A stretch of 37,169 nt of DNA from positions 1 to 37,169 of the forward strand of contig WGNE01000053.1 of the NCBI GenBank assembly GCA_016124645.1. The letters run 5' to 3'. The DNA comes from Alphaproteobacteria bacterium (GTDB taxonomy: Bacteria; Pseudomonadota; Alphaproteobacteria; Micavibrionales; UBA2020). Positions within the stretch are counted from its first letter, which is position 1, and the number at the start of each line of letters is the position of its first letter. The translations under genes and the position numbers were made by a program. The notes under the pieces were generated by a model. It was not told the DNA's origin. It did not search any database and saw nothing but the letters and a program-made list of their open reading frames with translations. Of the stretch, positions 28,375 through 37,169 are shown piece after piece.

Positions 28375-29025
28375 ATGAAAACCCGCAACGAGTTTCCCAA
28401 TCTCTTCATCATCGACCATCCGGTCGTGCAGCACGACCTGACCTACATGCGCGACAAGAAGGCCGGCACGCGCCAGTTCCGCCGCCTTTTGAGGGAAATC
28501 GCGATGCTGATGGGCTTCGAGCTCACCCGCGGGCTGCCGATGACGGTGAAGGACATCGAAACCCCGCTGGCCAAGATGCAGGCGCCGGTGCTGGACGGCA
28601 AGAAGCTGGCCGTGGTGCCGATCCTGCGCGCGGGGCTGGGCATGGCGGACGGGCTGCTGGCGCTGGTGCCCTCGGCCCGCGTCGGGCACCTCGGGCTTTA
28701 CCGCGACCATGAAACCAAGAAGCCGGTGGAATACCTCGTCAAGCTGCCCTCGGTCGAGGACCGTGTGTTCATCCTCGTCGATCCCATGCTGGCGACGGGC
28801 AATTCGGCCGTGCACGCGGTGAACGTATTGGTGCGCCACGGCGTGCCGGTGGAGAAGATCCGCTTCATGGCTCTCGTCGCCGCGCCCGAGGGCGTGCGCA
28901 CCTTCCACGAGGCTTTCCCGGACGTGCCGGTCTATGTCGCCGCGCTGGACGACCGTCTGGACGAGAACGCCTATATCGTCCCCGGCCTCGGCGATGCGGG
29001 CGACCGGATGTTCGGCACCAAGTAA
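28375..29025 (+). CDS. upp: Uracil phosphoribosyltransferase
   Basis: 216 residues, full length. It salvages uracil to UMP with PRPP. The N-terminal half has [15 protein letters not shown] and [13 protein letters not shown]. The PRPP loop is [11 protein letters not shown] (135-145; the family usually has GGSA). The C-terminal [11 protein letters not shown] matches the family's uracil-binding end. The ATG at 28375 has AAAGGA upstream. It is probably a single-gene unit between the GGDEF gene and the convergent small gene. Confidence 0.96.
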   Translation: MKTRNEFPNLFIIDHPVVQHDLTYMRDKKAGTRQFRRLLREIAMLMGFELTRGLPMTVKDIETPLAKMQAPVLDGKKLAVVPILRAGLGMADGLLALVPSARVGHLGLYRDHETKKPVEYLVKLPSVEDRVFILVDPMLATGNSAVHAVNVLVRHGVPVEKIRFMALVAAPEGVRTFHEAFPDVPVYVAALDDRLDENAYIVPGLGDAGDRMFGTK

Positions 29026-29133
29026 TTCCCGCCGGAAATTCCCCGAAGCGTCAGGCGGCAAAAAGGGCGGCGCCTTTCATGGCCCGCCCCGGGATTGCCT
29101 GACAGGGGCTTGCGCCCCGCGCCGGTATGGTGG

Positions 29134-29334
29134 TTACATTTTCTGTATCTTGAAGGTCTGGACGTTCGCCTTGCCATGCGCCGGCGTTTTATCGTTGGCG
29201 GGCTTGCCGTCTTTTTTGGCTGCGGCGGCTTCGAACTGCTTGAGACGTTCTTTCTCGTCTTCTTGTTCCTTGCGACGCTTGATCTCGGCGTATTTGCACT
29301 TGATATCGACGATTTGTTCAGAGCTGTATCTCAT
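29134..29334 (-). CDS. Small basic coiled-coil hypothetical protein
   Basis: 66 residues with AAGGAAAAGAAAGGG upstream of the ATG at 29334. It is rich in Lys, Glu and Ala. Residues 5-40 (EQIVDIKCKYAEIKRRKEQE onward) look like one long charged helix, and the C-terminus is extended and basic. There is one cysteine (C13) and no signal peptide or membrane segment. I do not recognise a family. A good ribosome site, an AT-rich upstream region and the absence of a gene on the other strand support it as real. It converges with upp. Confidence 0.5.
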   Translation of the reverse strand: MRYSSEQIVDIKCKYAEIKRRKEQEDEKERLKQFEAAAAKKDGKPANDKTPAHGKANVQTFKIQKM

Positions 29335-29604
29335 CTGTGTGGACCCTTTCTTTTCCTTAGTTGAGAACCGTTCGCATCATACCTGCCGCCCTTTTGAAGG
29401 TGAAGCGGAATATGCTCACGAACCGTCTTTGTGGCATTAACATACCCCATGATATTACATAATGTCAATTATTTTGTTTTTATGCCATATCCTGTCGCAA
29501 TATCAATGATATGTGAAACAATGTTTTAACAGTCTGGCGCTGGCGGCAAGGGTTTGTTAACTAGTTTTTGGTTATTTACGTGGTACCAAAAAGGAAGGTG
29601 ACAC
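29335..29604. promoter_or_regulatory. AT-rich divergent control region
   Basis: 270 bp between the 66-residue gene (minus) and the histidine kinase (plus), strongly AT-rich at 29440-29590. It contains the palindromes ACAT-A-ATGT (29457-29465) and ATATCA-A-TGATAT (29500-29512). Promoters for both genes must lie here, but I could not fix one pair of boxes with confidence. No RNA gene is apparent. Confidence 0.4.
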
Positions 29605-31170
29605 GTGAACCACAACAGCAACGCAGCAATTCAGATTATGCCCGTCATGGACCAGCTTGAAATATCGGACAAGGACTTCAGGAACCTCTTCCTGAAGGCG
29701 CCGATCGCGCGCATGGTCATTAACGTGGAGCCGGGCGGGCGTTTCACCTATGCCGAGGTCAATGACGCCGCCGCCGCCTATTTCGACATCGCGCGCGACA
29801 AGATGCTGGGCCGCACCCCCGCCGAGCTTTTCGAGCCCGCGGTGGCCGAGCAGATCGAGCAATCGTTTTCCTCCTGCGTGAAGACGCGCCGCCAGGTGAC
29901 CTTCAACGCGCTGCCGCGCTTTCCGGGCGGCATTCGCGTGCAGGCCTTCATATTGAATCCCATCTTCGAGCCCGACGGCCGCACGCTGCGCTACATCGAC
30001 ATCATGGCGCGGCCCGACGTGGTGGACAGCGTGCAGCTCCAGCGCGAGCGCGACGACGCCATCATGCTGCTGACCTCGCTGTTCGACGCCTCGGGCCTCG
30101 GCATCGTGGTGACGGACCATCACGGGCGCATCGTGCGGGTGAACGACTCCTTCCTCGCCGAATACGAATGGACGCGCGAGGATTTGCTGGGCGAGGAATT
30201 CGCCATCCTCATCCCGCCCGAGGACCAGCCCATCTCCCGCAAGCTGCACAAGGCCTTCATCGAGCGCGGCCGCCACGGCACGCGCGAGCTGCAGATCCTG
30301 AAAAAAGACGGTACGGTCGCGGACATCCACATCACCACCGCGCTGCTGGAGCTTTCCCAGCGCCGCCGCTTCATGGTTTCCACCATCCGCGACGTGACCG
30401 AGCGCAAGAACATGATGCGCAACCTGCGCCGCGCGAAGGAAGACGCGGACGGGGCGAACAAGGCGAAATCCGCCTTCCTCGCCAACATGAGCCACGAACT
30501 GCGCACGCCGCTCAACGCCATCATCGGCTTTTCCGAGCTGATGAAGAACCAGACCTTCGGACCCATCAACAACCCGAAGTACGAGGAATATCTCTCCGAC
30601 ATCCACTTCAGCGCCCGCCACCTGCTCGACATCATCAACGACGTGCTCGACATGTCGAAGATCGAGGCCGGCAAGGTCAACCTCGTCGAGAGCGAGGTGG
30701 ACGTGGGCGACGTCATGGAATCCGTCGCGCGCATCATGAGCGACCGCGCGGATGCCGCCAATGTCACGCTCGACGTGGATCCGGGCCGCCACATGCCCGC
30801 CATCCGCGCCGACCAGCGGCTCTTGCGCCAGATCCTCATCAACCTCGTCGCCAACGCGGTCAAGTTCTCGCCCGCGGGCAAGACGGTTTCGGTCAAGGCG
30901 CGCATGATGAAGCCCGGCAACCACCTGCGCATCTCTGTCGCGGACGAGGGCTGCGGCATTCCGCACGACAAGATCCGCTACGTGCTGGAACCCTTCGGAC
31001 AGGTCAACGACCCCAAATACTACACGGGGCAGGGCACCGGCCTCGGCCTGCCGCTCGCCAAGGCGATGGTCGAGCTGCACGAGGGCAAGCTGACGCTGGA
31101 ATCGGACGAAGGCAAGGGCACGCGCGTCTATCTCGATTTCCCCGCCGCCCGCACGCTCGCGCCGCATTGA
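29605..31170 (+). CDS. Soluble PAS-domain sensor histidine kinase
   Basis: 521 residues from a GTG at 29605, well supported by AAGGAAGG seven bases upstream. Two PAS-type domains (about 17-135 and 150-265) precede a dimerisation/phosphoacceptor domain with His297 in SHELRTPLNAIIGFSEL. The ATPase domain follows: N-box INLVANAVKFS (about 411-421), G1 DEGCGIP (from 447) and G2 GQGTGLGLPLAKA (about 473-485). There is no membrane segment, so it senses a cytoplasmic signal. No response regulator is adjacent, so it is an orphan kinase. The similar position of PAS kinases near fur in other genomes is not something I can verify. Confidence 0.93.
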   Translation: MNHNSNAAIQIMPVMDQLEISDKDFRNLFLKAPIARMVINVEPGGRFTYAEVNDAAAAYFDIARDKMLGRTPAELFEPAVAEQIEQSFSSCVKTRRQVTFNALPRFPGGIRVQAFILNPIFEPDGRTLRYIDIMARPDVVDSVQLQRERDDAIMLLTSLFDASGLGIVVTDHHGRIVRVNDSFLAEYEWTREDLLGEEFAILIPPEDQPISRKLHKAFIERGRHGTRELQILKKDGTVADIHITTALLELSQRRRFMVSTIRDVTERKNMMRNLRRAKEDADGANKAKSAFLANMSHELRTPLNAIIGFSELMKNQTFGPINNPKYEEYLSDIHFSARHLLDIINDVLDMSKIEAGKVNLVESEVDVGDVMESVARIMSDRADAANVTLDVDPGRHMPAIRADQRLLRQILINLVANAVKFSPAGKTVSVKARMMKPGNHLRISVADEGCGIPHDKIRYVLEPFGQVNDPKYYTGQGTGLGLPLAKAMVELHEGKLTLESDEGKGTRVYLDFPAARTLAPH

Positions 31171-31172
31171 AA

Positions 31173-31246
31173 AGGCGCGCAGGCGTTGATTTAAGGCGTA
31201 TGCGGGAAAATTAAGACTTTTCATTGCGCGCCTGATGGGCTATAAA
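31173..31246 (+). promoter_or_regulatory. Putative fur promoter and 9-bp inverted repeat
   Basis: AGGCGCGCA (31173-31181) and TGCGCGCCT (31225-31233) form a perfect 9-bp inverted repeat 43 bp apart. TTTTCA (31218-31223), a 17-bp spacer and TATAAA (31241-31246) form a weak promoter before fur, so the right arm lies inside the promoter spacer. The repeat could be a looping operator or a long-loop transcript end for the kinase gene. Confidence 0.4.
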
Positions 31247-31271
31247 TCCTTTGAATCACAGAAGGTTAGAT

Positions 31272-31688
31272 ATGTCCAAATTAATGCAGAGATGCGCGGA
31301 AGCCGGGCTGAAAATGACCGAGCAGCGCAAGGTTATTCTGAAAGTGCTGGAAGATTCGGAAGACCATCCTTCCGTCGATACCGTCTGCGAGCGCGCCAAG
31401 AGCGTTGATCAGAGCATCAGCATCGCCACGGTCTATCGCACGCTGAGCATCCTCTCGGAGCTGGGGTTGGTTCTCAAGCATGACTTCGGCGAGACCTTCG
31501 CGCGTTTCGAGGTCACCCCCGACGCCGCGCACGAACACCACCACCACCTCATCGACACCGAGACCGGCGAGGTCATCGAGTTCAAGAACGAGGAGATGGA
31601 GCACCTGATCCACAAGATCGGCGAGCAGCTGGGCTACGACATCGTCGAGCATAACTTCGAGCTTTTCGGCCATAAAATAAAGAAATAG
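31272..31688 (+). CDS. fur: Fur-family metalloregulator (Fur/Mur type)
   Basis: 138 residues from the ATG at 31272 with AGAAGG upstream. The N-terminal winged helix (1-80) has GLKMTEQRKVILKVLE and SIATVYRTLSILSELGL. The dimerisation domain has the metal-binding HEHHHHLIDTETGEVIEF (H87, H89-H92). It lacks the C-terminal CxxC zinc pair, as is common for alphaproteobacterial Fur/Mur, which often respond to manganese or have a reduced iron role. Irr is less likely because no heme-regulatory Cys-Pro motif is seen. It is followed at 23 bp by a DUF1491 gene. Confidence 0.92.
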   Translation: MSKLMQRCAEAGLKMTEQRKVILKVLEDSEDHPSVDTVCERAKSVDQSISIATVYRTLSILSELGLVLKHDFGETFARFEVTPDAAHEHHHHLIDTETGEVIEFKNEEMEHLIHKIGEQLGYDIVEHNFELFGHKIKK

Positions 31689-31711
31689 CGACAGGGAAAG
31701 GGGCCAGCCGC

Positions 31712-32065
31712 ATGGATGACCGCATCCCGACAGACCTCTGGGTTTCCGCGCACCAGCGCGACTGCACGGTCAAGAACATCCCCTTCTACGTCATTCACAA
31801 GGGCGCGCCCGCCGCGGGCACCGTCTTGGTCAAGATCGTGGTGCCCGGCGACAACCCGGCGGAAAGCCGGGGCTGCATCCTGCTCAACCAGATGCGCGAC
31901 ATCGACGGCAACCTCGGCTGGATGGATGTTTTCGACGGCGAAACGGTCGATGAGCCGCGCGCCGACCAGTATATCCAGCGCAGCATCGGCCGCGACCCCG
32001 ACGTCTGGGTCATCGAGGTCGAGGACAAGGACGGCAAGAACCCGTTCGAGGGAAAGATTTTCTAA
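31712..32065 (+). CDS. DUF1491 family protein
   Basis: 117 residues. It matches the small alphaproteobacterial DUF1491 family: an N-terminal TDLWVSAHQRDC, then PFYVIHKGAPAAGTVLVKIV, and a C-terminal RDPDVWVIEVEDKDG. No catalytic motif is evident and the function is unknown. It is cytoplasmic by composition. It lies 23 bp after fur and 18 bp before the next gene, so the three could share a transcript. Confidence 0.8.
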   Translation: MDDRIPTDLWVSAHQRDCTVKNIPFYVIHKGAPAAGTVLVKIVVPGDNPAESRGCILLNQMRDIDGNLGWMDVFDGETVDEPRADQYIQRSIGRDPDVWVIEVEDKDGKNPFEGKIF

Positions 32066-32083
32066 AAAGGACGGGAGCAAACG

Positions 32084-32734
32084 ATGGCCCGTTTTGAAGG
32101 CAGCATCAGTGAATACCATCATTTCATCGGCCCGCGCATCAGGAATATGATCAATCTGCTGGCGCGTAAAGAGCGCAGGGCGCGGGAAGGGGTTTGTGAG
32201 GAATGCGGTCAGGCAGGATGTGAGCTTCAGTCCGCTCACGTACACGAACGAAATCGCCGGAAGCTGGTTGAGCAGGTGCTCCTCCGTTATGTTGTCGATG
32301 ACGAGGGAAGGGTATCGTGCGACATCGCGCAGGCCGAAAGGGAGATACAGGAGCTTCACCTGCCTGTCGCCGACACGTTTAGATTCCTGTGCGCCGCGTG
32401 CCACTTGGCCTACGATCACCCGGAAACATCACGAGGCAGCGTGGAGCTGGTCGTTGCGCCGGGAACGGAACGTGTAGGGCTCGTGTTTATGCCTGCCGGG
32501 GATACGGCGTTCAAGAAAGCATTGCTGTGTCGAAGGAAGGCATACGGCAGGATATTCAAGAGAGACGGCACGTTCGAGGACGTTATCTGGAACGCAGACA
32601 GTTTTCGGGAAACATCGAATCTGCGCGGCAACATCTTTTCCGGTTACCTGCGAAACTGGCGGGAAAGGGGGATTGTCCGCGCGGTTTTCGCGGTTAACCA
32701 ATCTGATCTTGCAACGTCGGCTCAAGATGCTTAA
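32084..32734 (+). CDS. HNH-like zinc-knuckle protein of unknown function
   Basis: 216 residues with GGACGGGAG upstream. A treble-clef HNH-like core is visible: C38-x2-C41 (VCEECGQ), AHVHERNRRK with H52, and C103-x2-C106-H107 (FLCAACHLAYDH). The N-terminus (FEGSISEYHHFIGPRIRNM) and the C-terminal block (SNLRGNIFSGYLRNWRERGI) look like further conserved elements. This arrangement suggests a nuclease of the HNH superfamily, or a nucleic-acid-binding relative. The gene looks lower in GC than its neighbours and uses AGA, AGG and CGA codons that they avoid, suggesting transfer. No partner methylase or defence gene is adjacent; prfC starts 33 bp later. Confidence 0.6.
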   Translation: MARFEGSISEYHHFIGPRIRNMINLLARKERRAREGVCEECGQAGCELQSAHVHERNRRKLVEQVLLRYVVDDEGRVSCDIAQAEREIQELHLPVADTFRFLCAACHLAYDHPETSRGSVELVVAPGTERVGLVFMPAGDTAFKKALLCRRKAYGRIFKRDGTFEDVIWNADSFRETSNLRGNIFSGYLRNWRERGIVRAVFAVNQSDLATSAQDA

Positions 32735-32767
32735 ATTCTGCAAAATCGCTTCAAACGGACGAAATTA

Positions 32768-34357
<1,590 letters not shown>

Positions 34358-34394
34358 AGCGGCTAAGCCGCTGTATTCAGCCCGGATTTCTATA

Positions 34395-34423
34395 TTGACA
34401 TAATAATATCGATTATATTATCA
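34395..34423 (+). promoter_or_regulatory. Promoter with AT-rich near-palindrome before the ankyrin genes
   Basis: A perfect -35 TTGACA (34395-34400), a 17-bp spacer and TTATCA (34418-34423). The spacer and -10 are covered by the near-palindrome TAATAATATC-GATTATATTA (34401-34420; symmetric at 16 of 20 positions), unusually AT-rich for this genome. It recalls Fur-type boxes (GATAAT/ATTATC-like), and a fur gene lies 2.7 kb upstream, but the match is not close enough to assign. Confidence 0.5.
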
Positions 34424-34424
34424 T

Positions 34425-34448
34425 CATCCGGTATTTTTCAACCGGATG
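34425..34448 (+). promoter_or_regulatory. Leader hairpin covering the ribosome site
   Basis: CATCCGG (34425-34431) and CCGGATG (34442-34448) form a perfect 7-bp stem with a 10-base loop, six bases before the ATG at 34454. The only Shine-Dalgarno-like bases (CGGATG) lie in the right arm, so the hairpin could limit translation. Confidence 0.45.
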
Positions 34449-34453
34449 ACGAC

Positions 34454-35440
34454 ATGGGCCTCACCAGAAAATTCCTTTTCGCCAAGCGCTCGCCCCAGGA
34501 AATGGGCGCGATGCTGATGGCCTGCGTAGATGAAAACGATGTCGGCAAGGCGGCGCAGCTGCTGGCGGCGGGCGCGCTGGCCAACGTCAAGGACAAGCAG
34601 GGCAATACCCCGCTGTTGCAGGCGACGCGGAAAAAATCCGTCGAAATGGCAAGGCTGCTGCTGCGGCACGGCGCGCAGCCCGATATCGCGAACAACGACG
34701 GGCTGGGGCCCGTGACGGCGGCGTCCGACCTGAACCTGACCGCGATCATGGCGATGTTCATCGAGGCGCGCGCGAACCTCGACCTGCGCGGGGACAGGGG
34801 CTATACCCCCTTCGCCCGCTGCAGCCGCGACAACCGGATCGAGATGGCGAGAATGCTGATAAAGGCGGGCGCCGACGTCACCATCGCGAGCGACCACGGC
34901 TGCTCCCCGCTGCTTCTCGCCGCGGAGGTCGGCAACGGGCAGATCGTCGCCGCGCTGCTGGAAAAGCGCGTGCCGCTCGACACGCAGGACGGCGACGGCG
35001 ACACGGCGCTTATTTGCAGCATCGCGAAGGGCCACGGCCATATCGCGGATATGCTCATCGCCGCAGGCGCGCGGCTGGACATGGTGAACAACAAGGGCAA
35101 GTCGCCCTTGAGCCTTGCGGCGGAAACAGACAATGCGGAACTTCTCATCCGCATCCTCGAAGCGGACACGGACGGCGCGATCCCCGCGCGCATCCGCGAG
35201 CAGGCCTTGCGCATCGGCGCGGAAAAGGGCAACGGGCAGATCGTCGCCGCGCTGCTGGCGGCGGGCGCCAACCCGCTGACGAAGGACGCGCAGGGCAAAA
35301 ACGCCCTCGACCTTGCCGAGGCGGCGGGCCATGCGCATATCGTCGAGCAGCTCAAGGGCGTCGAGGACCGCACCGCCTTCATCGGCGCGGGCAGCGACGT
35401 CAAGGTCTTCGCCAAACCCATGCAGTTCAAAAAGCCATGA
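34454..35440 (+). CDS. Ankyrin-repeat protein, first of a tandem pair
   Basis: 328 residues, mostly consecutive ankyrin repeats of about 33 residues (roughly 20-310), with units such as KDKQGNTPLLQATRKKSVEM, DGLGPVTAAS, RGYTPFARCSRDNRIEMARM, GDTALICSIAKGHGHIADM and NNKGKSPLSLAAETDNAEL. Ankyrin repeats mediate protein binding; no enzyme domain is present. There is no signal peptide, so it is cytoplasmic or secreted by a non-Sec route. The termini are distinctive: LTRKFLFAKRSPQEMGA at the start and VKVFAKPMQFKK at the end. The next gene encodes a same-length paralogue and overlaps it by four bases. Confidence 0.88.
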   Translation: MGLTRKFLFAKRSPQEMGAMLMACVDENDVGKAAQLLAAGALANVKDKQGNTPLLQATRKKSVEMARLLLRHGAQPDIANNDGLGPVTAASDLNLTAIMAMFIEARANLDLRGDRGYTPFARCSRDNRIEMARMLIKAGADVTIASDHGCSPLLLAAEVGNGQIVAALLEKRVPLDTQDGDGDTALICSIAKGHGHIADMLIAAGARLDMVNNKGKSPLSLAAETDNAELLIRILEADTDGAIPARIREQALRIGAEKGNGQIVAALLAAGANPLTKDAQGKNALDLAEAAGHAHIVEQLKGVEDRTAFIGAGSDVKVFAKPMQFKKP

Positions 35441-36423
35441 GCCTGACGAAAAAATTCTTCTTCGCCAAAAGATCGCCCCAGGAAATGGGCGCGAAGCTGC
35501 TGGTTCAGATGGCCAAGGGCAATCTTGACAACGCGGCCGCGCTGGTCCGCGCGGGCGCCCTTGTGAACATGAAGGACAAGTACGGCGAAACCGCACTGCT
35601 GATGGCGGTGCGGGCAAAGTCGGCCGATATGGTCCGGCTGCTGCTGGAAAAGGGCGCGAGCCCCGATATCGCGAACAATCGCGGCGTCGCCCCGGTGCTG
35701 GCCGCGGCGGACAACAAGCTCGCCGGGATCATGGGGCTGCTCATCGAGGCGCGCGCGAACCTCGACCTGCGCGACGCGGAAGGCTATACCCCCTTCGCCA
35801 CCGCCTGCAACGGCAACAACGTCGTCATGGCGGAAATGCTCATGGCGGCGGGGGCGGACGTCACCATCGCGACCAACCGCTGCATCACCCCGCTGTCGCT
35901 GGCGGCGGAGGAAGGCAACGGCATCATCGTCGCCGCGCTGCTGGCGCGCAATGTGCCGCTGGACCTTCCCGCCGACGACGGCGACACGGCGCTGATCTGC
36001 AGCATCCGCGAAGGGCACGACCATGTCTCCGAGCTTTTGATCGACGCGGGCGCGCGGCTCGACGCCGCGAACAACAAGGGCGAATGCGCCCTGACGCTGG
36101 CGGCGAAAAGGGAAAACGTGCAGATGGTCGAAAAGCTGCTGGCCGCGGACGCGGAAAACGCGATTCCGGCCCGCCTGCGCGAGCGCGCCCTGCACATCGC
36201 GGTGCGCAAGGGCAACGGCGTGCTGGTCGATGTCTTCATGAACGCGGGCGTCGATATCATGGCGAAGGACAAAAAAGGCCGCACCGCCGCAGAGCTCGCG
36301 CGCAAGAACAAGCACGGCCATATCGTCAAGCAGCTGGAAGCCCGCGCCAAACGCTCCGCCTGCATCGGCTCCGGCGACAACGTCAAAGTCTTTGCCAAGT
36401 CGATGAAATTCAAGAAGCGCTGA
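35437..36423 (+). CDS. Ankyrin-repeat protein, second of a tandem pair
   Basis: 328 residues, the same length as its neighbour and collinear along its whole length. Shared blocks include FFFAKRSPQEMGA, PDIANN, IEARANLDLR, AGADVTIA, GDTALICSI and the terminal VKVFAKSMKFKK. The start ATG overlaps the stop of the first gene (ATGA) and has no strong ribosome site of its own, so it depends on coupled translation. The repeat core is more diverged than the two ends. It likely arose by gene duplication, with specialised binding surfaces. Its stop is 9 bp from the convergent oxidoreductase gene. Confidence 0.88.
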   Translation: MSLTKKFFFAKRSPQEMGAKLLVQMAKGNLDNAAALVRAGALVNMKDKYGETALLMAVRAKSADMVRLLLEKGASPDIANNRGVAPVLAAADNKLAGIMGLLIEARANLDLRDAEGYTPFATACNGNNVVMAEMLMAAGADVTIATNRCITPLSLAAEEGNGIIVAALLARNVPLDLPADDGDTALICSIREGHDHVSELLIDAGARLDAANNKGECALTLAAKRENVQMVEKLLAADAENAIPARLRERALHIAVRKGNGVLVDVFMNAGVDIMAKDKKGRTAAELARKNKHGHIVKQLEARAKRSACIGSGDNVKVFAKSMKFKKR

Positions 36424-36432
36424 GATTGCCCC

Positions 36433-37169
36433 TTACGGCCCTGAAGCCTTCTTCATCTCATCCACCTCGTAATATTCCGCCCATGCGTTGCACAGGGAGA
36501 AGACGGCGGCCTTGCCCAATATCTTTTCCGTCCAGACGGGCAGGAAGAATTTGCGGTCGGGGCGGAAGTAACCATAGAGGTCGCTGGTCGCGGGGTCGCC
36601 GGGGTTGAGGATCTGGCTCGCGACGAATGTGCCGCACATCGTCGCCCAAGGCAGGCCGACGCAGCCCAGCGTGTAATGCACATGCGGCGCGTTCGGGTCC
36701 TTCGCCACGGTGGGGATGAGGTCGCGCGTGGTGTCGATGCGCCCCGGCCAGAACTGGATGAACTCCACCGCGTCCAGTATCGGGAACTTCCTGCGGAATT
36801 TCCTGATGACATGCTCGATGACGCGCGGGCTGTCGGTATCCTCCTTCGCGAAGGTCGTCAGAAGCGTGCCGCCGCCCAGCAGCAGGCGGTCGTCGCCCGT
36901 GGGGCGGAAGTAGCTATAGACCATGTCCGAATCCCAGCATTGCAGCCGCCCGTCGGGGAAAAGCGCGTTCATCTCGTTTTCCTTCAGCGGCGCGGTGATG
37001 GAAAGGAAGGTCTGGGCGTGATAGACGTTGTCCGCATATTCGGATATGTCACGGTGCATCTTGTCGATGCAGAAGACGATCTGGTCGCCGGTCGCGCTGG
37101 CGAGGTGGGTTTTGACGGTATGGTCCTTTATCTCCCGCACCTCGGATGACTCGAAGATTTGCACGCCCA
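36433..37169 (-). CDS. FAD-dependent oxidoreductase (DAO family), C-terminal part
   Basis: The reading frame is open to the window edge. The visible part is about 245 residues and the N-terminal FAD-binding segment lies outside. Visible features fit the DAO/glycine-oxidase-like family: GVQIFESSEVREI (the substrate-domain strand), YSYFRPTGDDRLLLGGG, FWPGRIDTTRDLIPTV and a C-terminal HYTLGCVGLPWATMCG, which closes over the flavin. The likely activity is oxidation of an amine or amino acid, but the substrate is unknown. The truncation is due to the window, not a broken gene. Confidence 0.85.
   Translation of the reverse strand, partial: GVQIFESSEVREIKDHTVKTHLASATGDQIVFCIDKMHRDISEYADNVYHAQTFLSITAPLKENEMNALFPDGRLQCWDSDMVYSYFRPTGDDRLLLGGGTLLTTFAKEDTDSPRVIEHVIRKFRRKFPILDAVEFIQFWPGRIDTTRDLIPTVAKDPNAPHVHYTLGCVGLPWATMCGTFVASQILNPGDPATSDLYGYFRPDRKFFLPVWTEKILGKAAVFSLCNAWAEYYEVDEMKKASGP

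Noticed and set aside
29026-29133. GC hairpins after upp
   Set aside because: Several short GC stems (for example GGGGC-TTGC-GCCCC) are present, but none has a T-tract. Too weak to call.
34358-34372. AGCGGC-TAA-GCCGCT hairpin after prfC as terminator
   Set aside because: A three-base loop and no T-tract make it a poor terminator. It may only be a chance palindrome.
36433-37169. Possible truncated pseudogene
   Set aside because: The frame is intact up to the window edge, so the missing N-terminus is only outside the window.

Overview
The window looks like chromosome of a GC-rich alphaproteobacterium, probably Rhodospirillales-like or a related deep lineage. The evidence is the lysC-ptsP-rodZ-ispG-prfA-prmC-DUF4167-clpB gene order, the alphaproteobacteria-typical DUF4167 and DUF1491 families, and a Fur protein without the C-terminal CxxC pair. 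Assignment below class level is inference. Nearly everything is coding, mostly housekeeping. I saw no rRNA, tRNA, CRISPR array, transposase or phage gene.

Layout. 1-578: two overlapping small genes, a ribbon-helix-helix-like protein and a short coiled-coil protein, behind a promoter studded with CATGG repeats. 612-6543 (minus): glmS and glmU (UDP-GlcNAc synthesis), a secreted DUF3108 protein and purA. 6739-14700 (plus): a tight six-gene run, lysC, ptsP, rodZ, ispG, prfA, prmC, with gaps of 20 bp or less. 14925-19277 (plus): a DUF4167 protein with a clear terminator, an uncharacterised membrane-anchored putative zinc peptidase, and clpB. 19473-21622 (minus): an overlapping NlpC/P60 hydrolase and M17 aminopeptidase pair. 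21853-24643 (plus): a secreted Met-rich DUF3617 protein and two overlapping genes for paralogous histidine-rich multi-pass membrane proteins; a DUF3592-like membrane protein converges on them. 25713-29025 (plus): rpmB, tgt, a degenerate GGDEF protein and upp. 29134-36423: a 66-residue basic protein (minus), then (plus) a soluble PAS histidine kinase, fur, a DUF1491 protein, an HNH-like zinc-knuckle protein, prfC and a tandem pair of ankyrin-repeat genes. 36433-37169 (minus): the C-terminal part of a FAD-dependent oxidoreductase cut by the window edge.

The least explained parts are the paired His-rich membrane proteins, the HExxH...EQQA protein, the GGDEF protein with a CZB-like N-terminus in which both domains look inactivated, the HNH-like protein inserted between core genes, and the ankyrin twins with a symmetric AT-rich promoter element and a leader hairpin. 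Several intergenic dyads look like operators. Promoters, operators and terminators were found by eye and are weaker calls than the genes.
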